A stretch of 64,000 nucleotides of DNA. Source: Ectopseudomonas mendocina. Lineage in GTDB: Bacteria; Pseudomonadota; Gammaproteobacteria; Pseudomonadales; Pseudomonadaceae. Of this stretch, positions 8,401-15,907 are shown piece after piece (the first letter of the stretch is position 1; each line of letters opens with the position of its first letter). The stretch covers positions 124,001-188,000 of the forward strand of contig NZ_JADTQG010000004.1 in assembly GCF_016008875.1 (NCBI RefSeq). The letters are read 5' to 3'. The notes beneath the pieces were generated by a model that ran no database searches, had not been told where the DNA came from, and saw only the letters and a list, made by a program, of their open reading frames with translations. Position numbers and translations under genes: made by a program.

Positions 8401-9239
8401 GTGCCGTACCTGCTCAGCGGTTGCGCAGCCTGTTGCAGGCTGCGGATATGCGCCAGCTCGGCATACAGCTCGGCCAGCGGCGGGAAGTTGAAGTCGCGCT
8501 CCAGCAGCGTCGGGCGTACGCCATGCTGCGCATAAGCGCTGCTCAGCAGCGTCCACACCGGATCGATCACCGGCGCACCGTGGGTGTCGATCTTCAGGTC
8601 TGCCGCCTGGTCGTAATGCCCGGCGACATGCAGATAGGCGATGCGCTCACTGGGCATCGCAGCAATGTAGGCTTCGGCATCGAAGCCGAAGTTCAGGCTG
8701 TTGACGTAGACGTTGTTGACGTCCAGCAACAGCTGGCAGTCGGCACGCTCCAGCACGGCGCGAACGAAATCCGCCTCGTCCAGCTCGCCGGGCAGGCGCG
8801 CGTAGGCTGAGACGTTCTCGATAATCAGCGGCCGCTCCAGCAGGTCCTGCACGATGCGCACGCGCTCGGCAATGCGCGCCACCGACTCCTCGGAAAACGG
8901 TAACGGCATCAGGTCATACAGCTGGCCATCGTCGGCACAGGCCGACAGATGCTCGCTGTAGGCCAACACGCCATGCGCGTCGAGAAAGCCCTTGATGGCG
9001 TGCAGCAACTCCAGGTTCAGCGGCGCGAAGCCGCCGAGGTTGAGGGACAGACCATGGCACAGCAACGGCCGGCGCTCGCTCAGGGCGCGCAACTGCTTGC
9101 CCAACCGGCCACCGACACCGATCCAGTTCTCCGGCGCCACTTCGAGAAAGTCAGCGCCGCTGGCATGATCGCCGATCAACTCGGCGAGCAGCCCGCGACG
9201 CAGGCCGAGACCGGCGCCGGTGAGGTTTGCGAGGTGCAT
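8397..9239 (-). CDS. hvfB: DUF692 multinuclear non-haem iron oxidase (MNIO), HvfB/BufB type
   Basis: A 280-residue TIM-barrel enzyme of the DUF692 family, which modifies cysteines in ribosomally made peptides using a multi-iron centre. Candidate metal ligands appear in family order: FLEVAPENW, HGLSLNLGG, YSEHLSA, IIENVSAY, LLDVNNVYVN, YLHVAGH, KIDTHGAP and LERDFN. No signal peptide, so it acts in the cytoplasm. It begins 21 nt after the stop of the precursor-peptide gene with a good GGAGG site, and overlaps hvfC by 4 nt. In related systems the EGKCG cysteines of the precursor become oxazolone/thioamide or thiooxazole copper ligands. The exact chemistry made here cannot be read from sequence. 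Confidence 0.92.
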   Translation of the reverse strand: MHLANLTGAGLGLRRGLLAELIGDHASGADFLEVAPENWIGVGGRLGKQLRALSERRPLLCHGLSLNLGGFAPLNLELLHAIKGFLDAHGVLAYSEHLSACADDGQLYDLMPLPFSEESVARIAERVRIVQDLLERPLIIENVSAYARLPGELDEADFVRAVLERADCQLLLDVNNVYVNSLNFGFDAEAYIAAMPSERIAYLHVAGHYDQAADLKIDTHGAPVIDPVWTLLSSAYAQHGVRPTLLERDFNFPPLAELYAELAHIRSLQQAAQPLSRYGT

Positions 9240-9260
9240 GATCCGTCCTCCCCTATGCCC

Positions 9261-9554
9261 TTACTCGCTCTTCTCGCCGCCGCACTTGCCTTCGCCACAT
9301 TTACCCTCGGCATCGGCTTTTTTCTCGCCACCACACTTGCCCTCGCCGCACTTGCCCTCTGCGTCGCCTTTCATCTCGCCACCGCATTTGCCTTCGCCAC
9401 AGGAACCTTCCTGCGCCTTCTCGGCAGCGGCCAGGCTGTAGCCGCTGGCCAGTTCCTGCGCAGCGAAGGGGTTGCTCGCGGCATGGGCAGTGAACGCCAT
9501 GGAAGTCAGCAGCGCAGCGCCCAGGGTGGCAGTCAGGGTATTGAGTTGTTTCAT
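9261..9554 (-). CDS. hvfA: HvfA/bufferin-type precursor peptide with six EGxCG motifs
   Basis: A 97-residue secreted RiPP precursor. Residues 1-26 form a Sec signal peptide ending in AHA-A, followed by a short spacer (27-48). The C-terminal half is an array of EGxCG motifs whose cysteines are C52, C57, C69, C74, C86 and C91. They come as three pairs, the first EGSCG-EGKCG and the others EGKCG-EGKCG, separated by Lys/Glu/Asp-rich linkers. In homologous systems these cysteines are modified by the DUF692 enzyme and bind copper in the periplasm. The ATG at 9554 gives the signal peptide directly; a longer open frame upstream lacks any. A candidate ECF promoter lies about 55 nt upstream. Confidence 0.92.
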   Translation of the reverse strand: MKQLNTLTATLGAALLTSMAFTAHAASNPFAAQELASGYSLAAAEKAQEGSCGEGKCGGEMKGDAEGKCGEGKCGGEKKADAEGKCGEGKCGGEKSE

Positions 9555-9580
9555 GGCATCTCTCCATCGGTTTCGAATAC

Positions 9581-9597
9581 GGCGCCAGGTTGGCGCC
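9581..9597 (-). promoter_or_regulatory. Small hairpin in the hvfA 5' leader
   Basis: GGCGCCA (9581-9587) and TGGCGCC (9591-9597) form a perfect 7-bp stem with a 3-nt loop between the candidate promoter and the hvfA start. Function unknown; it could affect translation or be a protein-binding site. Confidence 0.4.
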
Positions 9598-9609
9598 CTC
9601 GCAGCAATG

Positions 9610-9635
9610 GACGAGGCAGGGATGCGGGCGTTACA
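9610..9635 (-). promoter_or_regulatory. Candidate ECF-type promoter of hvfA (TGTAAC-N16-CGTC)
   Basis: On the minus strand TGTAAC (9635-9630) is followed after exactly 16 nt by CGTC (9613-9610). This arrangement is typical of ECF sigma promoters such as Bacillus SigX/SigW sites. It would start transcription about 50 nt before the hvfA ATG. The ECF gene at 12,213-12,815 is the obvious partner, but I could not find an equally clear copy ahead of that gene. Confidence 0.45.
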
Positions 9636-9655
9636 GCGGGCGAAAAAAAATTTCA

Positions 9656-9800
9656 TAGCCCGGATGCAATCCGGGGAGCTTTGCCCGCTACCAGTCGCGA
9701 CTACGACTGCATGGGTGCAGGAGGTAGAGCGAAGCAGGATGCCAGAGCCGAAACCCCTCCCACAGGCACAGAAACATCCACCGCACCGTGGGAGGCGCTT
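9656..9800. repeat. REP units and a 50-bp dispersed repeat upstream of hvfA
   Basis: 9656-9677 is a TAGCCCGGATGCAATCCGGGG REP arm. 9704-9753 is a 50-nt sequence found again at 43,431-43,480 with a single mismatch. 9753-9800 contains two inverted copies of CCTCCCAC-type REP sequence. No gene is visible in 9636-9970. Confidence 0.75.
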
Positions 9801-9970
9801 TAGCGGCGAGGCTTTCGATAGCCAGAAGCAGAACATCCACCACGCGGTGTGCCAAGTGTAATGCTGGAGCAAAAAGAAGAGGCCAAGCGAATACAGCGGA
9901 CTGCCAGAGCACAGCGGTAAGGCCATGATTGGAAAGAGTTTTAGTGCGAAGCGAAACGGAATAGTGCGGA

Positions 9971-10029
9971 GTTAGATGGAAGGCTCTACTATCTGTTTGT
10001 TAACTCCATCCATCTAACCACTGTTATGC
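9971..10029. other. Inverted repeat and GTTATGC core at the left edge of the insert
   Basis: GTTAGATGGA (9971-9980) and TCCATCTAAC (10009-10018) are exact inverted repeats around a 28-nt centre, followed by GTTATGC (10023-10029), which fits the GTTRRRY core of integron cassette junctions. GTTAGAT and ATCTAAC also fit GTTRRRY/RYYYAAC. Composition becomes AT-richer from here on. This could be a cassette boundary; no integrase is present in the window. Confidence 0.4.
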
Positions 10030-10044
10030 ACTACGGAGACGTCC

Positions 10045-10500
10045 ATGCCAGACCTGACATTGATTGCCACGGCTTTGAATGGAATTAAAACTGCAACTGA
10101 CATTGCACGCCTCCTTAAAGATAGTGACTTCTCACTAGAGAAAGCAGAGCTAAAATTAAAATTAGCAGACTTAGTTGGCGCTTTAGCTGATGTAAAAATG
10201 GAGCTGGCGGAAATCCAAGACACAATCATTCAAAAAGACAAAAAAATAGAAGAACTAGAGAATGCCTTTCAAAGTAAAGGATCCTTGGTTCGGCACAGTG
10301 ATGCCTACTATGAAGCTGATGAAACTGGTAGTCCCCAAGGATCAGCATACTGCTTAAAATGCTGGGAAATAGAGCATAAAAAACGCCCCCTAATTAAGAA
10401 AGCAGCAAATCGTCACATCCATCTCTGCCCTGCATGTGCTCATGAGTATGCGGATTGGCGGTCGCAGCCTATAAAAGGCCAGCCCGAGCACGATGCATAA
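10045..10500 (+). CDS. Unknown coiled-coil protein with C-terminal zinc ribbon
   Basis: A 151-residue cytoplasmic protein with no recognised named family. Residues 1-25 are weakly hydrophobic and helical; about 28-80 form a charged coiled coil (KLKLADLVGALADVKMELAEIQ...KDKKIEELENAF). The C-terminus has a four-cysteine metal site, CLKCWE ... LCPACAHEY (about 108-135), with nearby histidines. Codon use and base composition are AT-rich compared with the flanking genes, as expected of recently acquired DNA. The stop codon lies inside GCATAAC, the start of an attC-like sequence, which is the layout of a one-gene integron cassette. Function cannot be assigned. Confidence 0.75.
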   Translation: MPDLTLIATALNGIKTATDIARLLKDSDFSLEKAELKLKLADLVGALADVKMELAEIQDTIIQKDKKIEELENAFQSKGSLVRHSDAYYEADETGSPQGSAYCLKCWEIEHKKRPLIKKAANRHIHLCPACAHEYADWRSQPIKGQPEHDA

Positions 10501-10579
10501 CAAGTGGTTCAAACCGTTCGCTGCGTTCACTGGGACGGACAGAAGCCCACCCCTTACCAAAATGTATATTTCACCGAGG
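10495..10579 (+). other. attC-like recombination site remnant
   Basis: GCATAAC (10495-10501) matches the RYYYAAC core and runs into AAGTGGTTCAAACCG, a layout seen in chromosomal-integron attC sites of pseudomonads. An inverted CCGTTC...CACTGGGACGG pairing and CCACCCCTTACC follow. The expected closing GTTATGC is degraded (about ATGTATAT at 10,561-10,568). Secondary-structure folding and comparison with known attC sites would settle this. Confidence 0.4.
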
Positions 10580-10584
10580 CCTAG

Positions 10585-11727
10585 ATGCTAACCTGCATTT
10601 ATTGTCAAACTGCAACATTTGAAAGTGGCAAAGGCTCAGAAGAACATGTAATTCTATCATCTTTAGGAGGAAGAAAAGGGTCGAGGAATATTTGCTGTCA
10701 GGCTTGTAACAATCGACTTGGCGACGAAATTGACGAAGAACTCTCAAAAGAGCTTAGCTTTTTCTCAACAATGTTAGGAATCACTACGGGGCGCAACAAG
10801 CCATCCCCCACACACAAAAACGCTATTTCCCATGATGGAAATAATTACGACATCAGTCACGGCGGATCACTCAAGCTCTCTGGGGCAGACGTAAAAATTG
10901 AAGGCACGGATGATCCCAAAAGCAAATTTATATCTATAACCGCCAGCAATGAAGAACAAGCTCTAAAGCTGTTTGAGAAAGTGCTAGTAAAGTTTAATAA
11001 ATCCATTGATGACCTGCAGGAAATAGAGGCTAAATCTGTAACCACCTACCTGCCGGAGGTGCATCGTCGCATCTCTTTAGGCGGAGAAAAACAGATGCGC
11101 GCTATTGCAAAGATGATGCTCACTTATGCGGCCACTCTGATAAAACCAGAAAGACTGAGGAGCGGCTGCTTCAACCCTATCATTGACTACATTAACGGTA
11201 GAAATCCGGGGTATGAAGGAATTCAATTTGACTCTGTAACTCCATTTCCTAAGCAACCATTTATCGATGAAACAAATCATCGAATATTTTTCGCCACCTC
11301 AGAAAGCCGCAAGCTTGCTATCGGACTAATTGAAATTTATGGAAAACTGAGAATCTCGGCCATTCTTTCCTACGAGTGGGAAGGGCCATCTTTATTTAAA
11401 TCTTACGCAATTGATCCAGTGTCACAGGAGCAAGAGAACATTGACATGCCCGTTTCAGAGGAAATATTCAATTCCCTGGCAGTTCGCAAAATGGATATAA
11501 ACTATTGCGTCTCCGCAATTGGTGGAATAGTTCAGACCTTTCAAAACCGGCAATCTGACAAAATAATATCCGAGATCACCACTAAATCCATTGAAAAGCA
11601 CATGATAGGAAAAGGCGAATTTGTAACTAAAGAAATGATCGATCAGGTATCTCGGGAGGTGGCGCTAGAATTTACAAGATTCTTCTACCGCTTAGATAAC
11701 ATCGAAGATTTTCAACTAAAGAAGTGA
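10585..11727 (+). CDS. HNH-endonuclease-like protein
   Basis: A 380-residue protein whose first 60 residues carry a zinc-finger HNH pattern. A CIYC pair at about residues 4-7 is followed by SEEHVILSSLGG (the EHV histidine is the candidate catalytic residue), then CCQACNNRLGDEID, giving CxxC...EH...CxxCN as in the HNH_5-type group. The remaining 300 residues match nothing I know and contain no transmembrane segment. Base composition is AT-rich, unlike the core genes. It lies 84 bp after the upstream zinc-ribbon gene across an attC-like remnant. The sequence just past its stop, ATAACAATGCG, again resembles the start of an attC site. A defence or mobile-element nuclease is plausible but unproven. 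Confidence 0.75.
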   Translation: MLTCIYCQTATFESGKGSEEHVILSSLGGRKGSRNICCQACNNRLGDEIDEELSKELSFFSTMLGITTGRNKPSPTHKNAISHDGNNYDISHGGSLKLSGADVKIEGTDDPKSKFISITASNEEQALKLFEKVLVKFNKSIDDLQEIEAKSVTTYLPEVHRRISLGGEKQMRAIAKMMLTYAATLIKPERLRSGCFNPIIDYINGRNPGYEGIQFDSVTPFPKQPFIDETNHRIFFATSESRKLAIGLIEIYGKLRISAILSYEWEGPSLFKSYAIDPVSQEQENIDMPVSEEIFNSLAVRKMDINYCVSAIGGIVQTFQNRQSDKIISEITTKSIEKHMIGKGEFVTKEMIDQVSREVALEFTRFFYRLDNIEDFQLKK

Positions 11728-11985
11728 AATATAACAATGCGTACATGGAGTCTGCCCACAAGTAGTGAGCAATAGCTTTTCGATCCTGCCACCAGCGCAA
11801 TTTCATTCGTATATCCGGCCTGTTGTGGTGCTTTGCCGCCCTGGCCACTCTGTAGTTCGCTCAGCGGGGACTAAGCGTTCAAGCGATCCCAGGGATCATC
11901 ACTGTTATCGGCCTTGTTCCGCTGTAGGACTCGCCTGTTCCGAGGATGGACATCCGAAAAACCAACAAAGCCCTCAGATCATGCT
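11728..11985. other. Gap with no credible gene at the right edge of the insert
   Basis: The first 15 bases after the HNH-like gene (TATAACAATGCG) resemble the first arm of an attC site. The rest returns to intermediate composition and shows no convincing gene or ribosome site. A 76-codon open frame at 11,765 lacks a start signal and is not called. Confidence 0.4.
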
Positions 11986-12219
11986 TCACCCCTGATTACG
12001 CCGGTTCTGCGCCAGGCACTCGGCCAGGGCGTCGAGTTCGGGTAACTCCTCATCCGGCATCTGCCGGATCACCGCCTGGGTCAGTTTCATCTGGCGGATG
12101 AAGCGTCGGCAGTTGCCGCACATGGCCAGGTGGGCGCGTACGGCTAGGCGCTGGCGCAACGTCAGTTGGCCGTCGAGATAATCGCTGGAGTGAGCGACCA
12201 GTTCCTTGCAGGTCAGCAT
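11986..12219 (-). CDS. Zinc-finger (ZAS) anti-sigma factor
   Basis: A 77-residue soluble protein with the zinc-binding anti-sigma (zf-HC2) motif HLAMCGNC at about residues 31-38, preceded by CKELVAHSSDYLDGQL, the typical N-terminal helix of this family. It has no transmembrane segment, so it would act in the cytoplasm by binding and holding the ECF sigma factor. Redox or metal stress could release it through the zinc site, as known for ZAS proteins. Its start overlaps the end of the sigma gene by 7 nt, so the pair is co-translated. In other genomes such pairs sit next to hvf/buf genes; here the insert lies between. Confidence 0.88.
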   Translation of the reverse strand: MLTCKELVAHSSDYLDGQLTLRQRLAVRAHLAMCGNCRRFIRQMKLTQAVIRQMPDEELPELDALAECLAQNRRNQG

Positions 12220-12815
12220 TGGCCTGTCTCCTCGAAATGTTCCAGGGTGGCGAAGACTTTCAGGCGTGCCCGGTGCAGCAGCACACGGGCATTGGAGAGG
12301 GAGATGTCGAGAAGATTACAGATCGCCTCCAGCTCCAGACCCTGACGCTCGCGCAGCACCAGCACGCTGGCCTGCAGCTCGGACAGGCTGGCCAGCGTGT
12401 GTTCCAGACACTGGCGCAGCTCGTCCTCGGTCAGCAAGGCTTCGGGACTGTCCTGATGCCAGGCATTTGGCGCCAGCAGCCAGTGGCCGTCATCGGAGAA
12501 ACGCTGGTCGCCGACCGTGCCATGCGGCGCGGCCAGGTCGTCGAGCAGTACTTCGCGACGGTTGTGCTTGAGTCGGGTCTTGGCGGTATTGGCGGTGATG
12601 GTCAGCAGCCAGGTCTTGAGGCTGGCGCGGCGTTGAAAACCTGCCAGGTTGCGCACCACGGCGCACCAGGCATCCTGCACCACCTCATCGGCATGGCGGC
12701 TGCCGACGATGGCGTAGGCCACCGCCCGCATCGCACCCTGATAGCGAGCCACCAGCTCGCGGTAGGCCTTCTGCTCGCCGGCGAGCAGGCGCCCCAAGAG
12801 ATCGGAATCGGACAT
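12213..12815 (-). CDS. ECF sigma-70 family sigma factor
   Basis: A 200-residue extracytoplasmic-function sigma factor. Region 2 covers about residues 20-90 (QDAWCAVVRNLAGFQRRASLKTWLLTITANTAKTRLK) and region 4 about 130-185 (LSELQASVLVLRERQGLELEAICNLLDISLSNARVLLHRARLKV), joined by a roughly 40-residue linker. It directs RNA polymerase to a small regulon when freed from the ZAS anti-sigma factor encoded next. By analogy with Caulobacter SigF, which drives bufferin genes, its likely target is the hvf operon at 7.1-9.6 kb, where a TGTAAC-N16-CGTC site is present. Family certain; target inferred. Confidence 0.92.
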   Translation of the reverse strand: MSDSDLLGRLLAGEQKAYRELVARYQGAMRAVAYAIVGSRHADEVVQDAWCAVVRNLAGFQRRASLKTWLLTITANTAKTRLKHNRREVLLDDLAAPHGTVGDQRFSDDGHWLLAPNAWHQDSPEALLTEDELRQCLEHTLASLSELQASVLVLRERQGLELEAICNLLDISLSNARVLLHRARLKVFATLEHFEETGQC

Positions 12816-12824
12816 GGAACTCCC

Positions 12825-12880
12825 GTAGGTCAGGCCTGCGCACGAAGCCGAACGCCCCGTGCACGTCAGGCATTCCTACA
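12825..12880. repeat. Imperfect inverted repeat between KAS-III and sigma genes
   Basis: GTAGGTCAGGCCTGCGCACG at the left and CCGTGCACGTCAGGCATTCCTAC at the right are imperfect inverted copies. The hairpin lies directly after the stop of the ketosynthase gene and before the sigma gene, so it may terminate the former. No U tract. Confidence 0.5.
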
Positions 12881-12886
12881 GAGAGT

Positions 12887-14014
12887 TCAACGCTTGCGCA
12901 AAATTACACTGCCGATGGAATAACCGGCACCAAAGGAGCTTAGAACACCCAGGCTGCCCGCTGGCAGGTCGTCCTGGTTCTTGTGCAGGGCGATCACCGA
13001 GCCGGCCGAACTGGTGTTGGCGTAGGTGTCGAGGATCACCGGTGCCTCGTGCGGCTCGGCGTCGCGACCGAGCAACTTGCGCGCGATCAGCAGGTTCATG
13101 TTGAGGTTGGCCTGATGCAGCCAGAAGCGCTTGATGTCAGCGACATTGAGCTGGTGCTCGGCCAGGTGCGCGGCGATCAGCTCGGCGACCATCGGGCAGA
13201 CGTCCTTGAACACCTTGCGGCCTTCCTGCACGAACAGCTTGTCGCGCGCGCCCACACCCTCTTCCGCCGCGCGGTTGAGGAACCCGAAGTTGTTGCGGAT
13301 GTTGTTGGAGAACTGGGTCAGTAGCTTGGTGCCGACCACATCGAACTGGTGCTTGGAGGTGGCCTGGTCGGCACGCTCGATGATCACCGCGGTGGCAGCG
13401 TCGCCGAAGATGAAGTGGCTGTCGCGGTCGCGGAAATTGAGGTGACCGGTGCAGATCTCCGGGTTGACCATGAGGATGGCACGGGCCTGCCCGGTCTGGA
13501 TCGCGGTGGTCGCGGCCTGGATGCCGAAGGTGGCCGAGGAGCAGGCCACGTTCATGTCGTAGCCCCAGCCGTCGATGCCCAGCGCGGCCTGCACTTCGAT
13601 GGCTACCGCCGGGTAGGCGCGCTGCAGGTTCGAGCAGGCGACGATCACCCCGTCGATATCGGCGACGGTCTTGCCGGCACGCTCCAGCGCCTGATGGGCG
13701 GCTGCGACGGACATTTGGCAGAGAATGCCCCACTCTTCGTTGGAACGCTCAGGGATGCGCGGCACCATGCGCTGAGGATCGAGAATGCCGTCCTTGTCGA
13801 TGACGAAGCGGCTTTTGATACCCGAGGCCTTCTCGATGAAGCCGCTGCTGGATTCGCTCAGTGCCTCGATTTCACCACAGGCGATGGCTTCAGCATTATC
13901 GGCGTTGAACTGCTGCACGTAGGCATTGAAGGATGCCACCAGCTCGTCGTTGGAAATGCTGTTGGCCGGGGTGTAGAGGCCGGTACCACTGATCACGACG
14001 TTATGCACGCTCAT
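12887..14014 (-). CDS. Beta-ketoacyl-ACP synthase III (FabH-like, PA3286 type)
   Basis: A 375-residue thiolase-fold condensing enzyme. The Cys-His-Asn triad is complete: C158 in [11 protein letters not shown]300 in WLHQANLN and N333 in YANTSSAGS. Length (375 versus about 330 for housekeeping FabH) and sequence fit the P. aeruginosa PA3286 type, which condenses octanoyl-CoA with malonyl-ACP to feed beta-oxidation products into fatty-acid synthesis. The gene order KAS-III, ECF sigma is also as in P. aeruginosa. It is on the same strand as the sigma gene, 71 bp upstream, with a hairpin between. The acyl specificity is inferred from the resemblance. Confidence 0.88.
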   Translation of the reverse strand: MSVHNVVISGTGLYTPANSISNDELVASFNAYVQQFNADNAEAIACGEIEALSESSSGFIEKASGIKSRFVIDKDGILDPQRMVPRIPERSNEEWGILCQMSVAAAHQALERAGKTVADIDGVIVACSNLQRAYPAVAIEVQAALGIDGWGYDMNVACSSATFGIQAATTAIQTGQARAILMVNPEICTGHLNFRDRDSHFIFGDAATAVIIERADQATSKHQFDVVGTKLLTQFSNNIRNNFGFLNRAAEEGVGARDKLFVQEGRKVFKDVCPMVAELIAAHLAEHQLNVADIKRFWLHQANLNMNLLIARKLLGRDAEPHEAPVILDTYANTSSAGSVIALHKNQDDLPAGSLGVLSSFGAGYSIGSVILRKR

Positions 14015-14247
14015 TCCTCTTCTTGGCCGCTGGCGGCCTCAGGCAGTAGGCCGGCGACAATGGGCGCAGGCCGAAAAATCGGGGGACGCGGGCCAAGCTC
14101 TGGCGATGGTTGGCTCCGGGCCACTGAGTGTGCCACAGGGCATCGGTGTTCGTCCTTAGCCCTTGAGAGTGTCTGTACGGACAGAACGTGACCCGTTATA
14201 GCCTTTTGGTCTAAAATCTCAACTTGACTCACGTTCCGGGAATCTTC

Positions 14248-15858
14248 ATGAACCTCTCTTTGCTCAGCCGCTATGCATTCTTCGCGTTCTGCGTGCTGTT
14301 CACCCTGGCCAGCCTGCCCTTCCTCGCTCATGAATGGATATGGCCGTTAACCCTGATCGGCGGCGTGCTCAGCCTGATCGGTATCGGCGATCTGCTGCAG
14401 ACCCGCCATGCAGTACGTCGCAACTATCCGATCCTGGGCAATATCCGCTATCTGGTCGAAGGCATCCGCCCGGAAATCCGCCAGTACCTGCTCGAAGGTG
14501 ATGCCGAACAGCTGCCCTTCTCCCGCGCCCAGCGCTCGCTGGTCTACGCCCGCGCCAAGAACGAAGGTTCGGACAAACCCTTCGGCACCCTGAGCGACGT
14601 GTACCAGAACGGCTTCGAGTTCATCAGCCACTCCATGCGCCCGGCGCCGCTCAGCGACCCGTGCAGCTTTCGCGTGGAGATCGGCGGGCCGCAATGCAGC
14701 CAGCCGTACTCGGCCTCGCTGTTCAATATCTCGGCGATGAGCTTCGGCTCACTCAGTGCCAACGCCATTCGCGCCCTCAACGAAGGGGCGAAACTCGGCG
14801 AGTTCTACCATGACACCGGCGAAGGCAGCATCAGCCCCTACCATCGCGAGCACGGCGGCGATCTGGTCTGGGAGCTGGGCAGCGGCTACTTCGGCTGCCG
14901 CGCCTCGGACGGCCGCTTCGATCCCGAGCGTTTCGCCGCGCAGGCGGCCAGCCCGCAGGTGAAGATGATCGAGATCAAGCTGAGCCAGGGCGCCAAACCG
15001 GGCCACGGCGGCATCCTGCCCAAGCACAAGGTCACCGAGGAAATCGCCAACACTCGTGGCGTGCCCATGGGAGAGGACTGCATCTCGCCGTCACGCCACA
15101 GCGCCTTCTCCACGCCGACCGAGCTGCTGCAGTTCATCGCCCAGCTACGTGAGCTCTCCGGCGGCAAGCCGGTGGGGTTCAAGTTCTGCCTGGGTCACCC
15201 CTGGGAGTTCATGGGTATCGTCAAGGCCATGCTGGAGACCGGCATCCTGCCCGACTTCATCGTCGTCGACGGCAAGGAAGGCGGCACCGGTGCAGCGCCG
15301 CTTGAGTTCACCGATCACTTGGGCGTGCCGTTGCGCGAGGGCCTGATGTTCGTCCACAACACCCTGGTCGGCAGCGGCCTGCGCGACAAGATCAAGCTCG
15401 GCGCCAGCGGCAAGATCGTCAGTGCCTTCGATATCGCCCGCGTGCTGGCCATCGGCGCCGACTGGGCCAACTCGGCGCGCGGTTTCATGTTCGCCATCGG
15501 CTGCATTCAGTCGCAGTCGTGCCATACCAACAAGTGCCCCACTGGCGTCGCCACGCAGGACCCGCTGCGCCAGCGCGCCCTGGTGGTCGAAGACAAGGCC
15601 CAGCGCGTCTACAACTTCCACCGCAACACGCTCAGAGCGCTGGCCGAGATGCTCGCCGCCGCCGGCCTCGACCACCCGTCGCAGATCGATGCCAAGCACC
15701 TGGTGCAGCGCCTGTCGGCCACCGAGATCAAGTTGTTCTCGCAGCAGCACGTATTCCTTGCACCGGGCGATCTGCTCAACGGTGAGGTCAGCGGCGAGTT
15801 CTACCAGCGCATGTGGCGCATGGCCCGCGCCGACAGTTTCGAGCCGGCGCCAGCCTGA
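14248..15858 (+). CDS. FMN-binding glutamate-synthase-like membrane protein
   Basis: A 536-residue protein of the GltB synthase-domain family. Two hydrophobic segments at the N-terminus (about 5-25 and 30-50) anchor it to the membrane. The FMN-binding barrel follows, with FNISAMSFGSLSANAI, KPGHGGILPKHKV, DGKEGGTGAAP and KLGASGKIVSAFDIARVLAIGADWANSARGFMFAIG. The cysteine cluster CIQSQSCHTNKCPTG (about residues 418-432) would hold a 3Fe-4S centre. There is no glutaminase domain, so it is not a complete glutamate synthase; its substrate is unknown. Start chosen at ATG 14,248 because the membrane segment begins there; an in-frame start 24 nt upstream exists. Confidence 0.85.
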   Translation: MNLSLLSRYAFFAFCVLFTLASLPFLAHEWIWPLTLIGGVLSLIGIGDLLQTRHAVRRNYPILGNIRYLVEGIRPEIRQYLLEGDAEQLPFSRAQRSLVYARAKNEGSDKPFGTLSDVYQNGFEFISHSMRPAPLSDPCSFRVEIGGPQCSQPYSASLFNISAMSFGSLSANAIRALNEGAKLGEFYHDTGEGSISPYHREHGGDLVWELGSGYFGCRASDGRFDPERFAAQAASPQVKMIEIKLSQGAKPGHGGILPKHKVTEEIANTRGVPMGEDCISPSRHSAFSTPTELLQFIAQLRELSGGKPVGFKFCLGHPWEFMGIVKAMLETGILPDFIVVDGKEGGTGAAPLEFTDHLGVPLREGLMFVHNTLVGSGLRDKIKLGASGKIVSAFDIARVLAIGADWANSARGFMFAIGCIQSQSCHTNKCPTGVATQDPLRQRALVVEDKAQRVYNFHRNTLRALAEMLAAAGLDHPSQIDAKHLVQRLSATEIKLFSQQHVFLAPGDLLNGEVSGEFYQRMWRMARADSFEPAPA

Positions 15859-15907
15859 ACGCTGGTCGTCTAGGCTGAACAGCAAACGCCTTCAACTCGG
15901 TAATTAC

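Noticed and set aside
9555..9926. N-terminal extension of the hvfA frame
   Set aside because: It lacks conserved sequence, would hide the signal peptide, and covers REP and promoter DNA.
11765..11995. A 76-codon open frame after the HNH-like gene
   Set aside because: No start signal, overlaps the anti-sigma gene end, composition not coding-like.
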